Assembly: GCA_006384855.1 (NCBI GenBank)
Contig: VCJN01002755.1
Location: 1 to 64,000 of the forward strand
Length of the DNA: 64,000 nucleotides
Direction of reading: 5' to 3'
Origin: Tetraselmis striata
Lineage: Eukaryota > Chlorophyta > Chlorodendrophyceae > Chlorodendrales > Chlorodendraceae
Below are positions 1-10,153 of this stretch, piece after piece. Within the stretch, counting starts at the first letter, position 1; the number at the start of each line of letters is the position of its first letter. Under the pieces are notes generated by a model, which searched no databases, was not told the DNA's origin, and saw only the letters and a program-made list of their open reading frames with translations. Position numbers and translations under genes: made by a program.

Positions 1-247
1 TCCCTGGGGCGCGACTCTGTCGGCTTCGCGGCCGTGGTCTCCCAGACACTGGGCGCCCCACGGCCTCCTGTCCGCTCCTCTCCGCTCCTAGGCGGAGGGC
101 CCTGACGTCCGCATGCCGCCGCGCCCCGGGATGTGCTCGCCCCCCCCCCGCACCCAGGCGGCGCGCGCGGCCTTCCCCGCGCCCACGCCGCCCAGCAAGG
201 AGGCGCTGGCGGCCGCGGCGTGCCACCCCCGCCGCAAGACGGAGTGA
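1..247 (+). CDS. 3' end of a plus-strand gene, product unknown (5' truncated by window edge)
   Basis: The last exon runs from about 92 to the TGA at 245-247. It follows a pyrimidine-rich acceptor (ctcctag, ending at 91) and encodes 51 residues rich in Ala and Pro, ending in the basic tail HPRRKTE. The frame is stop-free from the acceptor, with GC-rich third positions like the confident exons elsewhere. DNA at 1-60 is also open and may belong to the preceding exon, but I see no clear GT donor. There is no recognisable domain. The gene converges on the minus-strand gene ending at 517. The exon call is moderate; the function is unknown. Confidence 0.4.
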
Positions 248-516
248 GGCCGCGAGCAGGGCCCCCGGGCGGCACGGGCGGGTTGGTCGTTGCGGGGCGC
301 TCCATGCGCCATTCCGTGCGGCGTGAGTTCCAGTCCAGATTGTCGCCGAGGTAGCAAGCGGCTCCCCATGCTCAGGTGGAGCAGCGAAAACATGTCCCAG
401 TTGATTTGGTACCCGGGGCTCCTCCCCCCCCCCCCCCCCCCCCCCCAACCCAGCCTATGTTTAGGGTTTTAAAACCCTAAAACCCTGCTGCGGCGGCGGC
501 GGGGGCTGTAAACAGC

Positions 517-1954
517 TCAGCTGGGCGGCTGGCACCAAAAGCGGTCGTGGTGCTCCTGCCGGCCGCGCGGCACGAGGCCGCCGCACGCGCGGCACATGTA
601 GCTCGAGCCGTCGTCCATGGCGCACTGCGTGATGCCCTCCCGCCCCGTCTCCTGCGGTGGGGCGCAACGCAGAAGAAGGGCGGAGGGAGCGGCACCCCGC
701 CGAGCGACGCCGATTCAGCACATGGGCAGACGCATCGCTCTCCCCCACTGTCTCAGCAAAACTGGTCATGTCATCCCCATTACCGGTAGTCCAGAATGAC
801 TGGGAAGGCCACCGGGGTCGGGGAATCGCACACTCGTTTCGTTTTTGGCTAGCCCCTCACGCCAGCCCCTACGGGTGCCGCCTCACCCGTGAGAACCTCA
901 CAGTGTAGCCTCCAACTCGGCTTGCATGCAACCTATTTCCATGTGGCCTCCGTTACGCAGGGCAGGGCAGGGTTGTATTTGCAGTGCCACGATTACCGCG
1001 CGATTACTATCACCACAGTGCGCTGGCACCCGAAAACTTTCCACCCCCTCCCCCAATGACGACACGGCTCCCTGGGAGAGAGACAGCGTGCAGACTGCCG
1101 GCAGGGGGCGGGGTGGGGGGGGGGGGGGGAGGGGGGTGGGCTTACCGCTAGGATGGCGGCGTCAAAGCGGGCGGCGGCAGCGCTGCTTGATCCTCAGCCA
1201 TGGGTGCTGGTCCGCCGGCGCGTGAATGTTCGGGCCGGCTGGGGCGCCTGGGGGCACATTGCGGGGCCGGCGTGAGTGGGTGGTGGAGATGTGGCGGGTG
1301 TCTGTTGTGGGGGGGGGGGGGTAGGTCAATGGGCCTCGGACCAGCAGCGAGATGGAAGAGAGCAGGTGGGGTGAAGGTCGTCCACATCGGCGCGCGAGCG
1401 CACGCCGGCGTTCCAAGCGCTCCAATCGCTGCGTGGATGGCCGGCATCAGTGCGCCGCTGCCGCCCCACCGCCGTCAGGGCAGTGGGCCACACACTGCGC
1501 CCGGCCGCACCAAGGAAGTGAAGGAGGGCAAAGCCGGGGAGGGGGGGCGGCCGCCGGGGGAAAGGGTGTGGGGGTGGGGGGGGGGGGGGGGGGGGGGGTG
1601 GAGTCAGCTTGCAAGTAAGATATGCCACCCAATCATCAGCCAGCCGCCCCGCCCCCCACCCCTCACCCCACCCCACCCCTTGTGCAGATTGGACAGGACA
1701 GCGAGGTCGGCGGTACGAGTAGTCGACAGCGAAGCCGTGCGACCTACCAGTACTACATAATTCTTAGCAGCTGCCACACGTATAGCGAAACCTTCGGAAA
1801 ACGCGGTCCGCCGCAAGCCGGGGCACGAGCGAAGGGAGGAGGAGGCGAGGGGGGGGGGCGGGGGAAGGGGGGGAACCTGCAGCGCGCCGCCCACGTCGCC
1901 GCTCTCCAGCTTCGCGTGCCCCTGCTGCAGCAGGGCCCGCACCTGCTCCGCCAT
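517..1954 (-). CDS. Small protein with TPR-like N-terminus and C-terminal Cys/His motif
   Basis: Exon 1 (1954-1877) starts at ATG and encodes a helical segment of the kind that opens TPR-like proteins (MAEQVRALLQQGHAKLESGD), ending at CAG|GTTCCC. A middle exon ending at 1146 encodes RFDAAILA before a GTAAG donor. The last exon (651-517) follows a cag acceptor and joins that donor in phase; it carries CRACGG followed by HHDRFWC, a possible C2HC zinc site, and ends QPPS-stop. The 5' boundary of the middle exon is unresolved: the acceptor near 1180 does not match exon 1 in phase, so another exon may lie in 1180-1876. The intervening DNA is mostly homopolymer tract. The function is not assigned. 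Confidence 0.45.
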
Positions 1955-2141
1955 CCCGGCGCCCAGCCACCCTCCGATCGCCGCAGGAGGCGCCGCGGGG
2001 TGTGGCGACGGGTAGTAGGGGACAGGGGGGCAGGCAAAGGGGCCAGGGGAGGCGCGTCGCGGCTGAGTTGGGGCGGCGCCTGAGTAGAAGCTGGGCCGAC
2101 TACTCCGCCAGGTGGGGTGGAGGGACGCCGGAAGCGATGAA

Positions 2142-2173
<32 letters not shown>

Positions 2174-2259
2174 CGGTGTGACTGTGACCGGCGCACGCGC
2201 CCGTGTCGGAGGCGCTTCGAGCGACGGTCGTAGTTCTGCGCAGCTCTATGGGGCCTGCT

Positions 2260-3020
2260 CCGGGGACAGGACTGGCAACAGTGAAACCTTGGATGCAGCA
2301 TCAGTGTACGATGCAGTGTCTAGTGTGGACGTTTTGTCTTTTCGGGTGGTTTCCTGATCGCCTTTTGCAGCTAGCTCATATGTAACCATAGCTGTACATA
2401 TATGCAGTGTCTACGACGGCCGTTCAATAAATACTATATGGGCTTGCTGTGCTGCTGTTAATGATATACATGTGACGATGTATAGATTTTATCTGTGTGG
2501 AAATATATATGTGGACACAATAATCCTCACATGTTCCGATATATGGATAAGCATTTTTTGCTCCGACGCTATTTAAATATACATATAGAGATGAACTTGG
2601 TTATTGCACGGGGTATAGTCGCTAGTAGACTCGGGCGAAAGCAGAGTACTACGGGCGGCGCGGGCAGGGGGCCGGGGTAAGGCAATAGTCCGGGGGGCAA
2701 CGGCCGTCGTAGACGCTGCAAAAGGGTTTCACTGCCAGTCCTGTCCCGGGGGAGGAAAAAAAAGCCCGGGGGTTTTCACTTTTGCCAGTCGCGTCTGCCC
2801 AGGGGCGGAAAAACCGTCCCGGGGGGGGGGGGGGGGGGGGGGGGGAGGCAACGCTACTTAATACCTCAACGACCAGCATTTCACGACTCTTTTTTTGGCC
2901 ACCGGGGCCCCAGGACAGGACTGGCAACAGTGAAACCCTTGCAGCGTCTCTACAATGGCCGTTTAGGCAGCGATCCAGTTACGGAAACCCATGGGTAGGC
3001 GACGCTCCGTTATAGTCAAC
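2260..3020. repeat. Cluster of dispersed repeat 'GGACAGGACTGGCAACAG' copies
   Basis: The core GGACAGGACTGGCAACAG followed by TGAAACC occurs forward at 2263-2288 and 2912-2936. It occurs in reverse complement at about 2725-2750, with a decayed reverse copy at about 2771-2806. The 2912 copy continues into a tail (GCAGCGTCT, GGCCGTTT, CAGTTACGGAAA, GTAGGCGACG) that is shared with the copy at 62164. Mixed orientation and shared flanks fit a degenerate non-autonomous transposable element family. Confidence 0.7.
2345..2381 (+). repeat. Dispersed repeat paired with 62617-62652
   Basis: GGTTTCCTGATCGCC followed by a TTGCAGCTAG block and an AT-rich CATAT tail is repeated nearly identically at about 62617-62652. 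Both copies lie near a copy of the GGACAGGACTGG family, so the two segments may be parts of one longer element. Confidence 0.6.
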
Positions 3021-4970
3021 AAGCAAATTTCCAACACTGTTTGATCGCCGTCTAAAACATTGCCATTAGAATACCCGGCACCGACCACGAAAGGTCCGCC
3101 CTATACCCGTTTGGGCGTCGGCCCGTTCAAGTAATGCAAGTTGGGGCAAGCCCCATCTCCCGGAGCAAAGCATTTTTGGAGTGCGATACATGTGGAACCA
3201 AAAAGGCAATATGAGGGAGGGTCCGCGACACCATAATTGGATTTTTTTCCAATTCACATGAAAATCCAGGGCGCCGTGAAGGGAGGGGGGTCACGACTTT
3301 TTGTATCAAAATATCAACCGAGCTAGACGAGCGGGGTTGCTACAACAAGCACGCGGCCACACTGTATAAACATATCGGCCAATCGGCTTCTTAGAACTCT
3401 GATGAGTTGTTGTCGAAAAATCCCAAACCGTCCGTAGCTTTTTCTCGGCTGCCTGTAGGTAGCGCGCTCATCATCAGTTGCCTGCAGGTTGCGCGCTCAT
3501 CATCTAACCATTCAACCCCACGACGGGGCGTCGTCCAGTCGTCCGGCTAAGCGGTCCTGCCGGGCGGAGCACGGGGCAGGCAGCGCGGGCGCCAGCGGCG
3601 GAATATTAGCGTATTGGGACGTGTATCTGGTACTACCAGGAGTACTACCGGAGTATATCTACACTTGGTGTACTATTTGGTACTACCGGGAGTATATATA
3701 CCTACTATTTGTGTACGACCCCCGCGGCATAATATATAGAGCACTATAGCATGCGCGGAAGCTGCTTAGATGCACATAGTTTATAGCGGTAGCCAGGGTA
3801 TTTATAACCTATGGCCAACTTTTTATTCAAGGACAGCTGACAGGACGCCCGGCCCTACAACACACTGCAAAACCGTGTAATCCAAAATGCTGACGGGTGC
3901 CTTGTCAGCTTCTACATGACAGCGACAGGTCAACAGTTGCAGCCAGCATTGCTGACATGTTGCCTTAGCTAGGGTCTAAAAATCTAAAGGGGCCCAAGCA
4001 TGATGCTGGCGGTCATTCCCGCAACTTTCTCAGCGCTGCTGAAACTGTGTAAAACTCTTCACACAAACAACTCGCACCGTATGCTCCTACCTGGCTGCTA
4101 CGACGAAGCTCTGTCACTTCATTGACATGCATAGACCCCCATAACTCCGCCAGCGGCGCTGGTCCCTCACAACCCGGTATCCACCTGCCGCCGCTACTAT
4201 CGTGCCCGAGCTTGTGGCCATGATGATTAAGGCCCTTGAGGCCGACCTCGAAGACCTATTATTTCGCGTCGCGCACCCCTCTCGGCTGAGCGGGGTCGGT
4301 TTTCGTCGGTTTCCGCAACACATCCAGCTCGACCCATTTCGGCGGGGAGCTCGGGCAACATCCACGCTGCCTATGACATGCAGGCCAAGGTCCATATGAG
4401 CAGCTTAGACATATATCTGGAGACCTTTTTGTGTGTGCCTGGGTGTGTTGTTGCTTTGTGGGCACCACGATTGCGACTCGCCCACGGCACACCCAAATGG
4501 CCCGCCCGCGTCCCTCGTCTCCGCCCGCTGTCGCACCATTCTAGCTCTTCGCACGCCGAGTCAACTAGCCGCGCCATCGGCACCGCTACACGTCCCGCCT
4601 CCTGGAATCTGATTTCAACCTACCATATCAGCACTATCATAGGCTGCCACGCGTGTTTGACCAGTATCGGGTCACTATATATGCCTTGCGAACCTTACGG
4701 CCGCTCCTCTCGCAATCTTGTTTCTCTGAGCTTCAACTGCCCAACCGCCGCCGTGGGGATGGTTCGGGCAGCCTCAACAGCCCACCCCAACTAAGTTTCA
4801 AAGGTGCAGACGATAGTTTTACCATAGGACTGCATATGTAGTGTCGTAGTGGCTTGTGTTTGCCTTCCGTTGTTGCTGTTTTTCTACCGGACATGAGTGC
4901 CGCAGTTCCGTCAGTTTTATTATCCGAGGCGGCGCATCGCGTTGTACCGGAACTACCCAACTAATTTAAA

Positions 4971-6500
4971 ATGCGCAATGCGTTTGCAACATTCATCAAC
5001 ACCATGGCAAGCCTAGAACAAGGGAACCAAAACCGACTCTACTGTCGGGCGAGGCGGCTTTTCCATCTTGTCTCGCCTTGGATGGATCAACAAAATGGCC
5101 AGCAAGACCTTTGCCTCGGCTGGCTCTCGACCCGTGCCCGCACGACCCCCTCCCGCCGGGCAGCAGCGTCGGCGGATGCCGCGGGTGCCAAGACCCAGTA
5201 GCTCGGGCAAGCGAGATAGTCACGTACGCTCCTTTACCCCGTTGCCCCTTGTTGTTGCATGTTCGCGTGCCTCGACTGCCGGCGCCTAGCTTGCGCCCAC
5301 GTTCTTTACTACGTTGCTATGCCGTCGTTACACATAAGCGCCGACTGGCTCGCTGCAGCGAGAGTGCAACTCAAAGCGAGGCTGCTGGCAGGGCGGGTCG
5401 ATGCCTTGGCCTACATCGTTGTTGATGTAGAGCACCGGCCGGGAAACCTCATGGAGGCATGCGCCAGAGCCATCGGCAAGCCTGCAAGTCCTTCAGCATA
5501 GCCGTTTAACAAGCATGCGGTCTTCATGTGGAAGGACGTCATTGATGGGAGCAACACCGTCAAGTCTTAGTGCTACACGACCTTCCATCCTGTCCATCTG
5601 CTCTTCCGGTTCACCCAAGTCTTGGACATCGGAGTGGACGGTGTGCCCGGTTACACTAACATGCGCATGAGCTCCAAAGGAGATGTCTCGATTGGAGGCC
5701 CTCCCATGTACATCTATCATCGCCGCGTACGAGCCAAGACACAAGATGGCTAGATTCATAGAACAACCATCGGGTTCACTATGCGGATCGTCCCCAATTG
5801 TGCGGACAGGGAGCCAAGGAGATCTTCCACCATGGCCGTCGATGTCCGCGATGTCTCGCCACTTCTCTAGTGGCAAGCATCTCAGCCGACACCTTCATTG
5901 TCAAGCCACCGTATAACAACTACGATGAGTATGCCTTCCACTACGAGGTAAGGCAACCGTGCCATGAAGTGGGTGTGTGTATCCATTGATCTGATAGCGG
6001 TGAAGACATACTGACTTGTTCATGTGATACTGATTCTAAATTAAAAGGATTGCAGCCCAATGAGGGTTATCTGCGCAGTGAATACCCAGACAACATGGAC
6101 TACCGATTGTCAGCCAAAATCATGACGGTTGCAAACAAAGAGGAGTACAAGACCCTCCTATTGGCTGCTACCCGCCGGTGTGTCGCCAATGCCTAGCTGT
6201 CTTTAGTGATGCCGCCCCACCACCCCCCCCCTCCAACACACACACACGGCGGGGCGCTGCCCATGTTGGCATTCTTAGCAGTGATGCATGCATGGCGGTC
6301 TCATTGGCACTAACAATTGCTCCATTAATTGCATGTTTGCAATTCATCCCGAACTGTCGCAAGCACCACGCGGCGCTGCCTACATCCTGCTGATGCCGGA
6401 CTACAAGGTCCAACCTAGGAAGCGAGGGGAGCAATCGAGGAAGCGACGGACGGCGGAGGTAGCTACGGAGGTAGCTAATCAAAGGCACATGGCGGGGTGA
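4971..6500 (+). pseudogene. Decayed multi-exon protein-coding remnant, family unknown
   Basis: One plus-strand frame starting at 5259 stays coherent to about 5865 except for in-frame stops that are all TAG (5499, about 5568, about 5748; a fourth near 5868 coincides with a likely frameshift). It includes segments such as DVGVPGYTNMRMSS-like text and MYIYHRRVRAKTQDG. After a one-base shift the frame continues as TFIVKPPYNNYDEYAFHYE, ending at a GAG|GTAAGG donor (about 5948). A cag acceptor (about 6053) then opens PNEGYLRSEYPDNMDYRL in the matching phase, to a stop near 6196. A further coding-like piece (YILLMPDYKVQPRKRGE) ends at 6500. Good splice signals together with several stops indicate an inactivated gene or mobile-element gene. 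I do not recognise the family. Confidence 0.5.
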
Positions 6501-6510
6501 AGGTGCGGCG

Positions 6511-6981
6511 CTAACTAGCCACATAGATCGCCCAGCGCGCAGCATGCCTGGCATTGGATGCTTGGTGGGCGCGTTCTCGTGGAGCTTTGACATGTGCCCA
6601 CTTGGCTTGAGGTCTGGTTGCTTGCCCCTTAGGGAGGGCCCGTGCTCGGCAACTCTGCCCTTGAGCGCCATTTTGCCCAGCACTGATGTGCCTACCACAT
6701 GTTCCACCTGGCGGTTGCTGGCGTACATGGACATGTGATGACTCCATTGGTAGAGACGCTCCCGGTATTGGGCTGACCACTTTCCCATCGAGCCCCAACT
6801 TACGGTGGATCTGGCCGGGGATCTCCACATGCATGGTGTGCTTGTAAGGAATCACCTTCTTTGCTGATGCACACTTGACGAACGCCGCAGCGAATTCCTC
6901 TCTCAGCTCATGCACGCGATCCGCATGCTCGTTTCTTGACCGCTCATCGTCGTCGACGCATCTCTCCCTCAACTCGCGCAT
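6511..6981 (-). pseudogene. Decayed coding fragment (charged N-terminus), family unknown
   Basis: A minus-strand ORF begins at ATG 6981 with a charged helical segment (MRELRERCVDDDERSR), then AFVKCASAKKVIPYKHTMHV and GQIHRKLGLDGK. Near 6790 the coherent text jumps to the next frame (SAQYRERLYQWSHHMSMYAS, then QVEHVVGTSVLGKMALKGR), which implies a single frameshift. The composition is unlike the neighbouring GC-rich host exons. It could be a mobile-element protein or a dead host gene; there is no recognised domain. Confidence 0.4.
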
Positions 6982-7102
6982 GTCACAATACCCACACTTT
7001 ATTAAGAAAATCTAACCAAGATTTTACTAATAATGCGTCATGATTGTGGTTCATGCATGCCGCTACCCATGCTCTCACCTATATATAGGCAAAGAAGATC
7101 AC

Positions 7103-7811
7103 TCATGGCACCAAGTTTTTGCTGTGGGTGGCGGTGCGCACCTTATTGTGCACCATGTCGACGAGTTCCTCGAAGTTGTCCAGCAGCCGCCCACATGTAC
7201 TACCTAGCCAGCTTTCTGTGCCGATGGTTGCTTCTTTCCATGTGGCGGTGTCCTTAGACACAACAATGTCTAGCATGTATAGTAGGGCCCAAGTTGACGC
7301 ATCCAACGCCTTCTCTGGATGTGCAGTGCGATGATATTGTCGCTATGAACATGGAAGGGACCACTCGCAGACAGACATGCAGGATTTCGACTATGATCTT
7401 GGAGATCAAGATGAAGGTGAGCCGGGCGGCCTTGCGATCAACGCCTCCGTAGTGCTGCTGCTGGGCTGTGTTGCGGCCGGCGTCCTTCCGAGACTTTGCC
7501 ACAGTAGCGATTGTGGACACCTCCCAACAGTTTTTGGGCTCGTGATGCGCTGGCTTTGTCTTTGTCTTGGCCATGCTAACCTCGTCGCATGCTGTGCATG
7601 TTGAGACCGGCAGAAGGGGTAGCGGCGCTGGAGGCATGCCTTCCGCCGTGGCTAGCCCCTGCACGGCCAGAGCCATCGTGCACGGGGATGCCGGCGGTGT
7701 GCCGGATGCCGTCATTGACGTGGAGCGATGGCAACCCGCCCGGGCGTTGTGGTTGAACTCGACTACATGGGCCCATGGGTGAATCTTCATTGTGTTAGAT
7801 GCTGCCGTCAT
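7103..7811 (-). pseudogene. Decayed coding fragment, family unknown
   Basis: A minus-strand frame from about 7790 encodes a coherent stretch including MKIHPWAHVVEFNHNAR, VSTIATVAKSRKDAGRNTAQ and ARLTFILISKIIVEILHVC. Near 7310 the text passes to another frame (DASTWALLYMLDIVV, then LLDNFEELVDMVHNKV) and stops at about 7103. The two-frame structure indicates a frameshifted gene. It lies beside the 6511-6981 fragment on the same strand, so both could be parts of one inactivated element. The function is unknown. Confidence 0.4.
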
Positions 7812-8250
7812 ATGTGTATTCTAGAACTCCATTGCGGCTCAGGCTGCGGTCTAGTCGGGATTTGCGGCCCGATTGCGGGAGCAAACAAAGTTCATGGTTG
7901 ACGTCTGCTCTTCCCATCCTGTCGCGCGGTGGCACCGCTTCGTGCAGTGCATCCTCGAGGACGGCGGGCGGCTGGGCGAGCACGTGCTTGCCTTGCTCAA
8001 AGAGCTGGCCGAGCGCGGCGTGGCCAGTGGCCATCTCAAGCAACCCGGGGCGTGGCGCTAGCCTTGGCCGGCCGCTTTGGTCGCCTACTAGATACGGACG
8101 TGGACTGCGAAGATGTCCGTTGCGCGGCCATGTTCCTCGCCGAATACCTCTGTTGGCACGCCAATAGCCGCCTCCTCGGCCTCGGCGGAAGGGTTCTTAG
8201 GCCAATTGGTAGCCAACAATTGCCAGCCTCAGAGTGCGGCAATGCGGCCC
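7795..8250 (-). pseudogene. Possible further fragment of the same decayed minus-strand gene
   Basis: The minus frame at 8043-7795 reads MLEMATGHAALGQLFEQGKH then VLEDALHEAVPPRDRMG. It is helical and coding-like, and may continue in another frame to about 8250. It sits directly upstream of the 7103-7811 fragment. Support is composition and position only. Confidence 0.25.
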
Positions 8251-8431
8251 GGCGCTAGTGTAGTTCGGCGCTTTTTCAAATATTGGCTTCTTCCTCCCAC
8301 AGTACTTTCCGTGCATTCCCTAGACGCTTTCCCCTATAACCAAACCAATCAAATGTTTTTAAAAGCATATGTCGCGTTGCGCAGAATAGAATGAGACGAT
8401 GCATATCGCTACCCGGCGGCGTGCTGCATGG

Positions 8432-8545
8432 TACTGGTGTGAATTAGAAAAAAAGCATGTAAGAAATCCACTGTCATATTAAAGCAGTTCTAGATAATAA
8501 CGATAAACACAAGCCGGACCCGTGCGGCCCGCATCCCGCACGAGG
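8432..8545. repeat. Truncated end of the 8580 element family
   Basis: It starts with TACTGGTGTGAATT and ends with GCGGCCCGCATCCCGCACG, the same outer and inner blocks found in the terminal repeat of the adjacent complete element. It is probably an older terminal fragment beside, or invaded by, the element at 8580. Confidence 0.55.
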
Positions 8546-8579
8546 TATACTACGCACAGAGCACGCAGGGCTCACATGC

Positions 8580-9818
8580 TACTGGTGTGAGTTTCAAGAA
8601 GGGCAACAACAAATCCAACGCTAAAAGCAATACTAAGAGATCCACTTAGCAGGGCGCCTAAAAGCGGCCCGCATCCCGCACGAGGCGGGATGGATGAGTG
8701 ATGCGCGCACGATTCAGAGTCCGGGCCACGCGTGCACGTGTGTGCGAGGGTTATCCACGGACGTGTTGTGCAGTTTCGGCAACGGGATGGCGGACGAATA
8801 TGCGCAGTCTGATGAGGCAGCGAGCACGCTCTCGAGCCGCCACCAAGCTTAGGACCCTAAGGAAATCTCTTGCGAGTAAGGCCTCCTTGTGAGCCCATGT
8901 GGTGCACCGAGTGCCCCGCGATGAAAAGGCACCCCGATCCGCGGCCAAGCATGCGGCACCGCGCATAGTGCGGCGCACCCCCTTGCTCACCTCATCCATT
9001 GTGCCGAAGACCATGCCCATGCACTTCAACATGTCCATGATGTCTCGAAGAGGGCCCTTCATCCCTTCTGTCCCGGCTCCGTGTTGTGCCACGCCGCATC
9101 CCATACTGCCAACCCTGGTTGTATGATGTCGCCCAACAGGGAGCGCTCAAACCGATCCACAGTCGTGGCCCGATTAGGCACCGCGGTGTACTTGACCCCG
9201 TACCGCATTGTTTTGAACTCAAGCAACGTGGGCGTCAAGCTCCGGGGATCATAGTTCCCGGCCACGACGTTGAACGCCGGAAGGGAGAGCTCTGCGTCCG
9301 GCACCGGGCATTTGAGTTCATCCGTGGGTATGGTGTTGCCGAGACGAGGTGCGGCCTGTTGGAGCAAGTCATCCACCTCCCCTTGTACATTGATACCCAT
9401 GTCGTGAACACAGTGATCGCGAAAGGCGTCCTCGATAGCGTCGTAATGTACACGCTAGTGAGCGTCTCCAGGAGCCGGAGGTTCACGAGCGCGTCTTCAG
9501 AGGTCGACAGTATTGGGGTTGTGCTCTGTCGAGGGCAGGATGATGGCATGCTCTTGGTACTCGAGAGCGTGCTCGCTGCCTCATCAGACGGCGCAGATTC
9601 GTCCGCCATCCCGTCGCCGAAACTGCACACGATGTCCGTGGATCACCCTCGTGCACACGTGCATGCGTGGCCCTGACTATGAATTGTGCGCGCATCACTC
9701 ATTATCCATCCCGCCTCACGGGATGCGGGCCGCTTTTAGGCGGCTTGCTCTGTTGATTTTTCGGTACTGCTTTCTTTTAGGGGGTTTGTTACTGGCCGTT
9801 ATGTAATTCACACCAGTA
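8580..9818. mobile_element. Inverted-terminal-repeat element, 1.24 kb
   Basis: The ends read TACTGGTGTGA (8580) and TCACACCAGTA (9808-9818). The inverted repeat is long: blocks CCTAAAAGCGGCCCGCATCC, GATGGATGAGTG, CGTGCACGTGTG and GATGAGGCAGCGAGCACGCT recur as reverse complements, so the arms extend to about 8850 on the left and from about 9560 on the right. The interior carries a broken minus-strand protein gene. A second family member lies at about 48200-48958. A DNA-transposon-like architecture is inferred; I could not define a target-site duplication. Confidence 0.7.
8751..9630 (-). pseudogene. Frameshifted element-encoded protein, conserved with the 48.3 kb copy
   Basis: Starting inside the right terminal repeat, the text reads MADESAPSDEAASTL, later SEDALVNLRLLETLTSVYIT. 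It shifts frame to GEVDDLLQQAAPRLGNTIP and VKYTAVPNRATTVDRFE with DIIQPGLAVWDAAWHNTEPG, then shifts again to GPLRDIMDMLKCMGMVFGTM and a C-terminal part reaching into the left repeat. The region around RATTVDRFE, GLAVWDAAW and GPLRDIMDM is recognisably repeated in the plus-strand fragment at 48283-48510. I recognise no transposase signature, so the role is unknown. Confidence 0.55.
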
Positions 9819-10153
9819 CATAGTCGCTTTTCTAGCCTGTCTATCCGCCTGCTGAACGTCCGTACTTTTGTAGTAACTTTTATTTCCCGCGCGCGCGCCG
9901 TTGTCTACTCGAGTACTAGTACACATCGAAAAAAACCGTGAGCCGGCACCCGGCGCGAAAACATAGTACGGGTACCTCGTAGTTCCTCGTCACCCAACCT
10001 CAGGCTGCTGTGTTTCGAGTCGAGTCACCAGCCAGGAGAACTGACCGCGACACAGTAGAGCCCGCTCGTTTCGCAGCCTTCACATCGTTTCATGAGCTTG
10101 GTCTGCACTCTGCAGCCCACGTATCAAGGTTGCCTCGCTCTCTCTGGGCGGGT
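9819..10153. promoter_or_regulatory. Upstream region of the HET-like gene
   Basis: About 335 bp lie between the inverted-repeat element and the first ATG of the HET-like gene, including an alternating GCGCGCGC block near 9890. It should hold the promoter and 5' UTR. I see no clear TATA box. Confidence 0.3.

Larger units (their letters stand above)
1955..4970. other. Intergenic, repeat-bearing stretch
   Basis: I see no supportable gene. The stretch holds a long poly-G tract (about 2142-2173), several copies of a dispersed repeat (2260-3020), an AT-rich block (about 2380-2620) and a second poly-G tract at 2821-2845. ORFs here are short and lack splice-consistent neighbours. Confidence 0.6.

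Noticed and set aside
1200..1760. Long plus-strand ORF of 186 codons rich in Gly
   Set aside because: It runs through poly-G tracts and lies antisense to a spliced gene; the frame is open only because of composition.
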